Below are positions 16,304-23,483 of a stretch of 64,000 nucleotides of DNA, piece by piece. Positions within the stretch are counted from its first letter, which is position 1; each line of letters begins with the position of its first letter. The notes beneath the pieces were generated by a model, which was not told the DNA's origin, made no database searches, and saw only the letters and a program-made list of their open reading frames with translations. A program made the position numbers and the translations under genes. The stretch lies in NCBI GenBank assembly GCA_036946405.1, contig JAQIJC010000001.1, forward strand, positions 3,485,501 to 3,549,500. The letters run 5' to 3'. This DNA is from Sphingomonas phyllosphaerae (lineage in GTDB: Bacteria; Pseudomonadota; Alphaproteobacteria; Sphingomonadales; Sphingomonadaceae).

Positions 16304-16905
16304 GACGGGTATGGCTGCGCGAGCAGGATCGCTTGATCGACGTGAGCGGTCAGCCAGCGCTCCTCGTCATCCTCGTGCAGAAGCACAGGCATCGCTTTGG
16401 GGTGTATCGGCGCGACCAGTGGGTTCGGCTCGGTCGTCAGGAACGCGAACACCGCCCCGCCCTCAACCGGCCGCCACACACCCGCGAAGCTGACGATCGG
16501 CCGGCTGGGCACGCTGAACCAATGCAGTGGCAGCTTACCGTCGGCCCCGCGGGTCTGCCCATATTCGCTGAAGCTCGTGAAAGGCACCAGGCACCGCCGC
16601 TCCGGGTTCATCAGTGCCGATCGCCAGAATGGCGACGTGTAGTTGCGAACGTTCGTCACGCTTTTGTTGAGCAGGACAGGCTTGTCAGTCACCTTGTCGA
16701 TCCGCTTAGCCGGCACTTTGAGCGGGAAGCCCCAAGCCATGGTATTTAGTACCCGGCTGTCGCCCTGTTGCCGTACGACAAAGGCAGGCCTGTCGGGAAA
16801 CAGCTCAGGCGGCGGGATCGTGTTATCGGGCGGAAAAGGTGCCTCGATGCCGTAGCGGGCGGCCAGCGCGATTTGCGCCTCGGTCATGCGATAGCGATTG
16901 CACAT
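16282..16905 (-). CDS. SOS-response-associated peptidase (SRAP/YedK/HMCES family)
   Basis: A 207-residue SRAP protein that forms a covalent thiazolidine crosslink to abasic sites in single-stranded DNA through Cys2, exposed after removal of Met1 (MCNRYRM). The catalytic Glu is in FTSFSEYG and the His in PIHPKAMPVLL. The start at 16905 is fixed by the need for Cys at position 2; a longer frame to 16953 is not used. The strand is opposite to its neighbours. Confidence 0.93.
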   Translation of the reverse strand: MCNRYRMTEAQIALAARYGIEAPFPPDNTIPPPELFPDRPAFVVRQQGDSRVLNTMAWGFPLKVPAKRIDKVTDKPVLLNKSVTNVRNYTSPFWRSALMNPERRCLVPFTSFSEYGQTRGADGKLPLHWFSVPSRPIVSFAGVWRPVEGGAVFAFLTTEPNPLVAPIHPKAMPVLLHEDDEERWLTAHVDQAILLAQPYPSQLMSVE

Positions 16906-17132
16906 AAGCGCTTCATGCTGGCATCGCGCGGATTGTTCCCGCTGCCGGCGCAACTATGCTTCTGCTATGATGACCAATTAGCAGCCGCTCCTCACCTCCG
17001 CGACTCTCACCACTTGGTTCGATCGTGTTGTACTCGGAGCAAATCGTACGCGGCCTAACCCAAATTGGTGATACACCGGATCATACCATTGCATCGAGCG
17101 TCTTGGCTGCTCCACTTCCCACGAGTTGACCC

Positions 17133-17690
17133 ATGACGTTCCACAAGCTGCTTCTTCCCGTGACCGCTCTGCTCGTAACCGGCACAACGCCCCCTACGAT
17201 TGCGGTTGCCCAGCCCCGCGGTAATCCGGCCTACCGGCCAGACAATGCGCAACAGACCAAAGACATGCGCTCACGCCTTGCCGCTGCGATCGACCGAGTA
17301 CGCGTAACAGAACAGCACGGCAAGCTCTCCGCGGCACGATCAGCGGCGTTGCGCAACCAACTCATGCAGGCTCAACGACAAATGACCGGCTTCGAGCATC
17401 AGCAAGGCTTCGTCAGTGCAGCCGAGCTAGCAAGCTACGACCGCCTCGTTGTCGGTATTGCCGCAGAGTTGGGGAGTGAGTCGGGCAGTCGCTCGTACGA
17501 GAACGATGCGCTCCCCAGTGCCGAAGTGAGAGCATTCCAGCGGGTCGGTAAGCGCCTGGGCTATCGTGACGCACGTATAGAGTACGATGCAAAAGGCTGC
17601 GCACTGTATCAAGGCAAGGCACGCAACGGGCATGTTCGTCAGGAAGTGCTTCGCGATCCGCGGGGACGGTCAATCTGTCCACGACGCTAA
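17133..17690 (+). CDS. Exported hypothetical protein
   Basis: A 185-residue protein with a signal peptide (MTFHKLLLPVTALLVTG to AVAQP). Residues about 45-120 are predicted helical (SRLAAAIDRVRVTEQHGKLS, then LRNQLMQAQRQM), a pattern seen in small periplasmic proteins. I do not recognise a family. No operon partners. Confidence 0.6.
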   Translation: MTFHKLLLPVTALLVTGTTPPTIAVAQPRGNPAYRPDNAQQTKDMRSRLAAAIDRVRVTEQHGKLSAARSAALRNQLMQAQRQMTGFEHQQGFVSAAELASYDRLVVGIAAELGSESGSRSYENDALPSAEVRAFQRVGKRLGYRDARIEYDAKGCALYQGKARNGHVRQEVLRDPRGRSICPRR

Positions 17691-18157
17691 TGCGGCATTG
17701 AAGAGCAGCGCTCTGAGAACTCTAGCCTGCACCGGCGCGGTCAGCGCTGGCATCATCAGCTTCTTCAAGCGCCGTGGACAAAGCGCGATCAACGCGCTGG
17801 ACGCCGCTCTTCCTGGATAGTCTGTGGTCCCGCCGGAGATGGCGGCAACGTTGCGTGAGATCGACAAGCTGGGCTGAGCCTATTGCGCCCTGCGACAGGA
17901 TCGGAGGAAGCCGCAGGGCGCGTTAAGCAACAGGGGGCCAAACCCCAATCCCTTCATAAAGCCGCGAGGTTAATATTTCGTCGCCAGCAGCAGGTGCGCT
18001 CACTGAGGCGATAAAGGCGCGCGTCCCGCTCTGATTAGGGGTCGAGCGGGACGCGGCAGGCCCCCCCGAAGAGACCCACAGTCAACGTGACTACCCCCAA
18101 CTCGCTTGGCAAGGGTCGGCGAGTCTCAAAAAAGGACAGTTCAACATAGCAACCTAA
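17691..18157. other. Intergenic stretch with two hairpins
   Basis: No convincing gene. Two perfect inverted repeats are present: GCGCCCTGCG at 17885-17894 with its inverse at 17912-17921, and CGCGTCCCGCTC at 18020-18031 with its inverse at 18044-18055. Neither is followed by a long T-tract. They may be weak terminators or debris of earlier rearrangement. Confidence 0.5.
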
Positions 18158-18619
18158 CCGCCGTGGCTCGTCACGGCGCGGGCACAACTTGGCACGCGCG
18201 AAATCTTCGGGCCGACGCACAACAGCAAGCTGCTGGCCTTCCTCAATACTGCAAGCCGCTTCAACGGCGTCGCGTGGCGCGATGAAGAAGTGCCGTGGTG
18301 CGGCGGCTTCGTGGCCGCGTGCCTCAACGCGGCCGGCGTCGAGCCGGTCGCGCCCGCCACTTTGGACCGCGCAGGCTATGCCGCGGTCAACTACGATGAG
18401 ATTGGCACCATCGGTCGCACCTTCGGCAAGGCTGAATTTCAAGCGCTACGGCGCGCCAAGGACAAGCTGAAGGGAGCGACCGATTACGGCGCTCTCGCTC
18501 CATCGATGGCGTATGATGAGACTGACCCCGATCAAATCACGCTGCGGGGGGCGGCGGACGATAAGACGACACGCCTTTACCCTGTACGGCTAATCCTGCC
18601 ATCCGGCGAAATCCGCTAA
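18158..18619 (+). pseudogene. Truncated NlpC/P60-like (TIGR02594-type) peptidase
   Basis: The frame opens after a stop at 18155 with PPWLVTARAQLGTREIFGP and continues through VPWCGGFVAACLNAAGVEP, the pattern of TIGR02594-type cell-wall amidases in which the Cys of PWC is catalytic. No start codon lies ahead of the conserved block. An ATG at 18290 would omit it. The product would end at residue 109 counted from 18290. Most likely a 5'-truncated prophage or lysis-type gene; the 467 bases upstream hold no missing half. Confidence 0.6.
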
Positions 18620-18669
18620 CTTCCGAACCCGCGTGTTCGGCGCGCCAGAAGGCGTTGAGGGGGCGGACG

Positions 18670-18874
18670 GGTGCTGTCAAAGCAACTGCACATGGCCGAT
18701 TGAAGGCGAGCTTCTTGCCCGTTTGCCTGCTGTTTAGCAGGCAAAAGAGGGTCGACCTCGGGGAATACCAAGCAAGCTCACAGCACTGACAGCGGCGCCA
18801 GCAAAGCTCAGGCAGGCGAAAGCACCAACCCTACGCGGCTCACGAGCGAGCCGGTACGTTGGTTTGACAGTACC
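18670..18874. mobile_element. MITE-like element with IS6-type terminal repeats
   Basis: A 205-base segment with no coding capacity. The left end is GGTGCTGTCAAAGCAAC and the right end, inverted, GGTACTGTCAAACCAAC (15 of 17 identical). The left end matches the IS6 left end at 12931 (GGTGCTGTCA) and the right end matches the IS6 right end at 14211 (inverted CCGTCAAACCAA). A perfect 10-bp hairpin, TTTGCCTGCT with loop GTTT (18722-18745), lies inside. It abuts the ihfB remnant. Probably mobilised by the IS6 transposase, which is inference. Confidence 0.55.
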
Positions 18875-18951
18875 GTCCGGTAATTTCCTGAAAAAACACG
18901 GCGAGCACGGCTTCGACATCGCATTGCGAGAGAGTGGCGTTCTGCTTGACT
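18875..18951 (-). pseudogene. ihfB-like remnant
   Basis: Read leftward this encodes QNATLSQCDVEAVLAVFFQE followed by ITGRY, which lines up with NPTLSARDIDAVMTIFFEDITDRL of the intact ihfB at 14213. The N-terminal 10 residues are lost at the IS3 left end (18952) and everything after residue 35 is lost at the MITE-like end (18874). It is a second, diverged ihfB cut on both sides by mobile elements. Confidence 0.65.
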
Positions 18952-19008
18952 TGCTCCCCTGAAACTCCGCCAGTTTGAGCTAGAGTCCGCCTTCGTGAGG
19001 AGACGGAC

Positions 19009-19275
19009 GTGAAGAAGAGCAGGTTCAGCGAGGAGCAGATCATCGCGGTGCTGCGCGAGCAGGAAGGCGGGATGAAGACCGTCGACGTGTGCCGCAAACA
19101 CGGGATCAGCAGCGCCACGTTGTACGCCTGGAAGGCGAAATACGGCGGCATGGACGTGTCTCAGGCGCGCAAGCTGAAGGTGCTGGAGGACGAGAACGCG
19201 CGGCTGAAGCGGCTGCTGGCGGACGCGATGCTCGACAACGCCGTGCTCAAGGAGGCGGCAGCAAAAAACTGGTAA
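19009..19275 (+). CDS. IS3-family transposase OrfA
   Basis: 88 residues: an N-terminal helix-turn-helix ([13 protein letters not shown] to [20 protein letters not shown]) and a leucine-zipper-like coiled coil ([20 protein letters not shown]). It ends at TAA 19275, shortly after an A6 run at 19263-19268 that should allow a -1 frameshift to make OrfAB, the active transposase. Confidence 0.9.
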   Translation: MKKSRFSEEQIIAVLREQEGGMKTVDVCRKHGISSATLYAWKAKYGGMDVSQARKLKVLEDENARLKRLLADAMLDNAVLKEAAAKNW

Positions 19276-20138
19276 AGCCTGCCGCTCGCCGGAGAGCTGT
19301 CGAGGAGGCTCGGCAGCGCTTCGGCATCAGCGAGCGTCGGGCATGCTCCATCTTCGGCGTAGATCGAACGTCGGTGCGCTACGCGCCCCGGCGTAGTGAT
19401 GATGGCGACCTACGGTCGCGGCTGCGCGAGATCGCGGCGGAGCGCCGCCGCTTCGGCTATCGGCGGCTGGGTATCATGCTGGCTCGCGAGGGGCTGGTCA
19501 TGAACCACAAGAAGCTGCTGCGGCTGTACCGCGAGGAGAACCTTCGGGTCAGGCGCCGGCGTGGTCGAAAGCGAGCCATGGGCACCCGAGCGCCTATGGC
19601 GCTGCCACAGGGACCGAACCAGCGATGGAGCCTCGACTTCGTCAGCGACACGCTGATCAGTGGCCGACGTATCCGCATCCTGGCGGTGGTCGACGACTTT
19701 ACGCGCGAGTGCCTGGCGCTGGTGGCGGACACCTCGCTGTCAGGCGCGCGTGTCGCTCGCGAGCTAGACGCCATCATCGCTACCAGGGGAAGACCACCGC
19801 TGATGATCGTCAGCGACAATGGCACCGAGCTGACCAGTCTCGCGATCCTGAGATGGACGCAGGAGCGGCCTGTCGAGTGGCACTACATCGCGCCCGGCAA
19901 GCCGCAGCAGAACGGCTATGTCGAGAGCTTCAACGGCCGCCTGCGCGACGAATGCCTCAACGAGACGCTGTTCGTATCGCTGGGCCACGCCCGCTCGGTG
20001 CTGCGGCTCTGGCGCGACGATTACAACCATGTGCGCCCGCATAGTGGTGTTGGCGGCCTGACGCCCGCCGATGCTGCCAAGCGGGTTGTGCAACACCGCC
20101 CCGACGGGCACCATGACAACCCCGGACTCCAGTTATGA
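19266..20138 (+). CDS. IS3-family transposase OrfB (frameshift-expressed)
   Basis: The integrase-type catalytic part, about 290 residues, reached from OrfA by -1 slippage at the A6 run. DDE residues are in [21 protein letters not shown] and [15 protein letters not shown]. The frame is open to 20138 with the usual C-terminal [19 protein letters not shown]. It seems intact. Confidence 0.9.
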   Translation, partial: KLVKPAARRRAVEEARQRFGISERRACSIFGVDRTSVRYAPRRSDDGDLRSRLREIAAERRRFGYRRLGIMLAREGLVMNHKKLLRLYREENLRVRRRRGRKRAMGTRAPMALPQGPNQRWSLDFVSDTLISGRRIRILAVVDDFTRECLALVADTSLSGARVARELDAIIATRGRPPLMIVSDNGTELTSLAILRWTQERPVEWHYIAPGKPQQNGYVESFNGRLRDECLNETLFVSLGHARSVLRLWRDDYNHVRPHSGVGGLTPADAAKRVVQHRPDGHHDNPGLQL

Positions 20139-20161
20139 CTGGAGGAGCTTTGGGGAGCACG

Positions 20162-20321
20162 TCAGTTAGCTGCCGTCGACGGCTCAACGAAGGCATTGTC
20201 CGTGGGGTCGCCCACCTGGCTGAAATCCAGCGTCACGCCATTTGGTATGTCCCGCCCGTGCGTCGCCGCCACCGGATCGGCAAGGCGGCACCCGCCGCTC
20301 CGCGGAGCGCGGCGGCGGCGA
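20162..20321 (-). pseudogene. 3' remnant of an unidentified gene
   Basis: Leftward frame ending at TGA 20162-20164 directly beside the IS3 end. The last 33 residues (THGRDIPNGVTLDFSQVGDP and a short tail ending EPSTAAN) read like the end of a secreted enzyme, but an in-frame stop at 20322 and GC-rich noise upstream leave no gene body. Family unknown; low confidence. Confidence 0.3.
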
Positions 20322-20423
20322 TTACGGGACTCGGTCGCGGGTGCGACGGCGCACCCGCGACTGATCGACGACGGCGCGTCGACCGACGACTCTTTCGGAC
20401 CTGTTTGCGGCCAAGGCCCGCTG

Positions 20424-21026
20424 CTAGGCCACCCACCGAGTAGTCGAACGATGCAGCTGAGCAGTCGCGATGGCCCTGTCCGTCGAGGAGGAACGGCCTC
20501 GCCGCCTCTGCGCGAAGCAAATCGTCGCGAACCCCAGCATCATCAACGCCCAACTTCCCGGCTCCGGTACCGCCGCCACCGACGCCCCGGTCAAGGCAAT
20601 GTTCGTTCCTGCACTCAGCAGCAGATACCCGCCGGACGTCATGAAGGGCTGCGTCTGCCCGTCGGAATGAAAGCGGTTTCCCGCGCTGTAGTCGAATCGT
20701 ACGAGACCCTTGGTCGCATCCGGATCGACGATGCCGGCCAGTCGCGACAGAGGTGCGAAGAAGAACATGGCGGCTTCCGTCACCCGATGCTCTGTCCCGT
20801 TCATCGTCACCGACAACGACGCGAGGCGATAGTGGAATTCGTCGAAGACATCTTCTGGAGCATCATCCTCCGCCGTGCCAACGAACGTTAGAGAGCTGCC
20901 GGTGAACGATCTGCCGTCGAAGGTGCCGTCGAAGGTGCCGGTTATGCTGATGGGCATCGCGGCTGCGGCGGCGTCGAGTGGTGCGATCGCGATCAGCGCA
21001 ACCGCAAGCATACTGATTAGTGGCAT
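20424..21026 (-). CDS. PEP-CTERM sorted exported protein
   Basis: A 200-residue surface or secreted protein. The ATG at 21026 follows AGGAAG and gives a signal peptide (MPLISMLAVALIAIAPL to AAAAA); an ATG at 21068 overlaps the upstream stop and lacks such support. Near the C-terminus VPEPGSWALMMLGFATICF and RRRGR form a PEP-CTERM anchor (motif, membrane helix, basic tail) recognised by exosortase, but 20 extra residues follow the basic cluster. The body is beta-rich. It is the second gene of an operon with the lipoprotein at 21068. Confidence 0.75.
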   Translation of the reverse strand: MPLISMLAVALIAIAPLDAAAAAMPISITGTFDGTFDGRSFTGSSLTFVGTAEDDAPEDVFDEFHYRLASLSVTMNGTEHRVTEAAMFFFAPLSRLAGIVDPDATKGLVRFDYSAGNRFHSDGQTQPFMTSGGYLLLSAGTNIALTGASVAAVPEPGSWALMMLGFATICFAQRRRGRSSSTDRAIATAQLHRSTTRWVA

Positions 21027-21067
21027 CCAGGTCTTCCTGCTGTTCGATGGTTGAGGGATCGGACGCA

Positions 21068-22888
21068 TCAGGCGCACGGCCGTCCGCTGTCCTTGTTGCC
21101 GGACAGAGTGTAGTTGGTCGTCCAGGCGCCCGGCTGCGTCGTCGGGTCGCACGCCTCCGCCGAGCCTGTGCGGGGCGTGGCGCCCTCGATCTTGACACGG
21201 TACGGGAAACGGGTGCCGCGAACCGGCTGGCCATTCTCCTGCCAGCCCAGCGTCTCGTATGCGTACGGCGTCGCCGTCACCGCGAGATACAGCTTCGATC
21301 CTGAGGGCGGCAGCATGGTGACCCTACCGGCGGCCTTGCCGACGACTGAAGTCAGCGGAGCGTAGGTGGAAGCGCCGTTCGCATCGACCGCGACGAGGGT
21401 GAAGCGCCACGCCGCCTGGTTGGCGGTGGTACCACCGGTGAGCGTTACCTTCACCTGCTGCCCCGAAGAGGTCAGCGGCACGATGTGGGTGCCCCACTGC
21501 AGCAGCGGTCGCTGTGCGGGCGGCGTGAAGAGAGTGGCGTCGGTGGACGTCGCGACGGACGCGAGCGGAGTGTAGAAGTGTGCCAGCCAAGTCGTGGTGC
21601 GGGTGGCGCGCAGCTGGTCGAGCATCGCCCTCTGATTGAGGAAGTCCATGGCCACCAATCGCGCCCCGTACCAACCGGCATCGTCGGCAAACGAGGCGTA
21701 GCCGTTCGGATAGATGCCGGCCTCCTTGGCCAGGCGCACAAACGCGGGCAGGTAGTCCTCGTGGGTCGCCCCGGCGGCATTGCGGAGGTTGCGGAGCCAC
21801 GTGCCGAGCACGAGCGGCCGCGTGGCATCCTTCTCGTACAGGTAGGTCATGATCGGGTTGGCGCCGTACCGTGCCGGTGAGAACAGGAACCCGTTTTCGA
21901 GCTGGTTGAGGTAATCCGCGGAGGATGCGTTGAAGGCCGGGTTGACGGTGAACGCGTTCCACTCGGCGCCGGTCTCCCAGATCATCCCGGCGTCGCCCTT
22001 GTCCCGGAAACCGCCGGTGTAGTACTGGATCATGTGGCCGAACTCGTGCGTCAGCACGTTCGACCCCTTGGCCACCGCCCACGCCGAGACGCCCATCGTC
22101 TCCGCGGCGCTCGCGCCGCACCCTTCGAGATCGTCGTAGCCGGGTAGCGGGCGCCCGGTCCCGCAGAGGAAGACGTCAAGCTTGTGGCGTCCCGTACCGG
22201 CGGCGTACGGCATCGGCGCCTGCACGACGTCCCGGTTGATGAGCCACTGCTTCTCAAGCCATTCGCCGGTCTCGCGAAGCACTTGATCCATCGGACGGCC
22301 CTGATCGGCAATCGTGCGGTAGAACTCGCCGTCGGTCCGCTTGCCGTACCAGATCGCGAAGTGCTGCGTGGTGTGGACCGCCAGCGTGCCGGCCGCGATC
22401 AACTCCGGCGAAGTCTCACCATCGCGATATTTGACGGGATAGTCCGTCCTGTCCGGTGCGGAAGGTCGACGGGCCTGTTCGGCGTTGATCAACGCACGAT
22501 CTGCATCGATGAAGGACTCCGCGCGGAACTGGCGGCGGCATCCGTCCGCCAACTCGAGAATGACTGTCTGCCTCGCCTCGCCGTAGTCCTCGCCGTATGC
22601 CTGCACGAGGCGCGCGGAAAACGGAGCGCCGGTCACGGTACCAGGAGTTTCGAGCGGGTGCTCCGCCTCCTGTGTCGCGCGCGGCGTCCAGATTCGCAGG
22701 TCCACGCGTCCCCAAGGTTGACGGCTGGAGCGGCTCTGGCATGCCAGCGTGGTCGATTGCGCCGGCGCCATGGTGTACGACTGTAGGTCGGCCGTCGCAC
22801 TTGGCGACGACCGATCGTCTCCGGCATCGCCGCAGCCCACTAGCAATGCGATCATCGCCGTAGCGCCCATTTGTTTGAAGATCTTCAT
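21068..22888 (-). CDS. HExxH lipoprotein, DUF6055-like
   Basis: A 606-residue protein with a lipobox (ALLVGC, Cys about 18), so anchored in the outer membrane or periplasm. HFAIWYGKR starts the conserved domain, THEFGHMIQYY (His281, Glu282, His285) gives a zinc-binding HExxH, and WETGAEWNAF about 25 residues later supplies a candidate Glu ligand. The organisation resembles DUF6055 gluzincin-like proteins found with polysaccharide-degrading genes; that name is from memory. The C-terminal 150 residues look like a beta-sandwich. Start at 22888 follows AAGGGAGAG. It is divergent from paralogue B, with 595 bases and one operator element between. Confidence 0.75.
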   Translation of the reverse strand: MKIFKQMGATAMIALLVGCGDAGDDRSSPSATADLQSYTMAPAQSTTLACQSRSSRQPWGRVDLRIWTPRATQEAEHPLETPGTVTGAPFSARLVQAYGEDYGEARQTVILELADGCRRQFRAESFIDADRALINAEQARRPSAPDRTDYPVKYRDGETSPELIAAGTLAVHTTQHFAIWYGKRTDGEFYRTIADQGRPMDQVLRETGEWLEKQWLINRDVVQAPMPYAAGTGRHKLDVFLCGTGRPLPGYDDLEGCGASAAETMGVSAWAVAKGSNVLTHEFGHMIQYYTGGFRDKGDAGMIWETGAEWNAFTVNPAFNASSADYLNQLENGFLFSPARYGANPIMTYLYEKDATRPLVLGTWLRNLRNAAGATHEDYLPAFVRLAKEAGIYPNGYASFADDAGWYGARLVAMDFLNQRAMLDQLRATRTTTWLAHFYTPLASVATSTDATLFTPPAQRPLLQWGTHIVPLTSSGQQVKVTLTGGTTANQAAWRFTLVAVDANGASTYAPLTSVVGKAAGRVTMLPPSGSKLYLAVTATPYAYETLGWQENGQPVRGTRFPYRVKIEGATPRTGSAEACDPTTQPGAWTTNYTLSGNKDSGRPCA

Positions 22889-23398
22889 GCCACACTCTCC
22901 CTTGTCCATCTCACGTGGTTGATTGTCTCGAAGCTCTCGGTTCGGCCGGCGAAGGATGACGATCCTCCGGCCCGGTGGTTGCAAATGCCACCAGGTTGTT
23001 GTCCTACAAAATTTCGACGATCATCACGTCCGATCGGTGCCGAGGGCCCTGATCCCCTTCGAGCACCGAGATGCATGCCAGCCGATCATCGGTCCAAGTC
23101 GCCGCCCCCATGATCGTATGCGCCTGAACATCGACGCTCCGCAACACGCGGTATCGACTCGTTGTCGTCTCTCGACAACTTCATCGTTGCCACTACTGGA
23201 AGCGAGACCTACGTCACGACGACAAAATGTTCTCTTGTCAGGCTTCCGTTCATTGCGTCGGAAACCCGCCGATGGACGTCCTTTAAGTGCGCAACCACCA
23301 GAGGTTAGCGTTATCATTTTGCATCTGATTGCATATGATTGTGTTCGTCGGAGGTTTGCGGCCGACGACCCGATTTTCATCTTGGACTCGCTGAAATT
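22889..23398. other. Divergent intergenic region, left part
   Basis: The 595-base gap between the leftward lipoprotein and rightward paralogue B. Apart from the operator element at its right edge I see only AT-richer sequence around 23290-23340 (repeated GATTGCATATGATTG-like words) where promoters might lie. Open frames here are not convincing. Confidence 0.5.
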
Positions 23399-23436
23399 CA
23401 TTCGTATACGGTATGACGTGGACGCGGCGGGTCAAG
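23399..23436. promoter_or_regulatory. Phased operator element upstream of paralogue B
   Basis: On the minus strand: CTTGAC beginning at 23436, 15 bases, then CATACCGTATACGAA with GTATAC at 23404-23409. The spacing of 27 bases equals that at 10177-10204 and at 30896-30869. It lies 75 bases upstream of the start at 23484. In the CTTGA-to-GTATAC direction it points left, to the lipoprotein gene. Confidence 0.62.
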
Positions 23437-23483
23437 TCTGAAAATCGACCAATCCGATTTCTTCGACTGATCAAGGAAGGCCG

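Larger units (their letters stand above)
18952..20159 (+). mobile_element. IS3-family insertion sequence, complete
   Basis: About 1.2 kb with terminal inverted repeats: left TGCTCCCCTGAAACTCCGCC, right (inverted) TGCTCCCCAAAGCTCCTCCA. It holds overlapping orfA and orfB joined by an A6 slip site. Short flanking target repeats could not be recognised. It interrupts the ihfB remnant on its left. Confidence 0.85.

Noticed and set aside
17587..17820. 77-codon open frame overlapping the end of the 17133 gene
   Set aside because: A holin-like role beside the amidase fragment was considered, but hydrophobicity is weak and half the frame overlaps a better gene.
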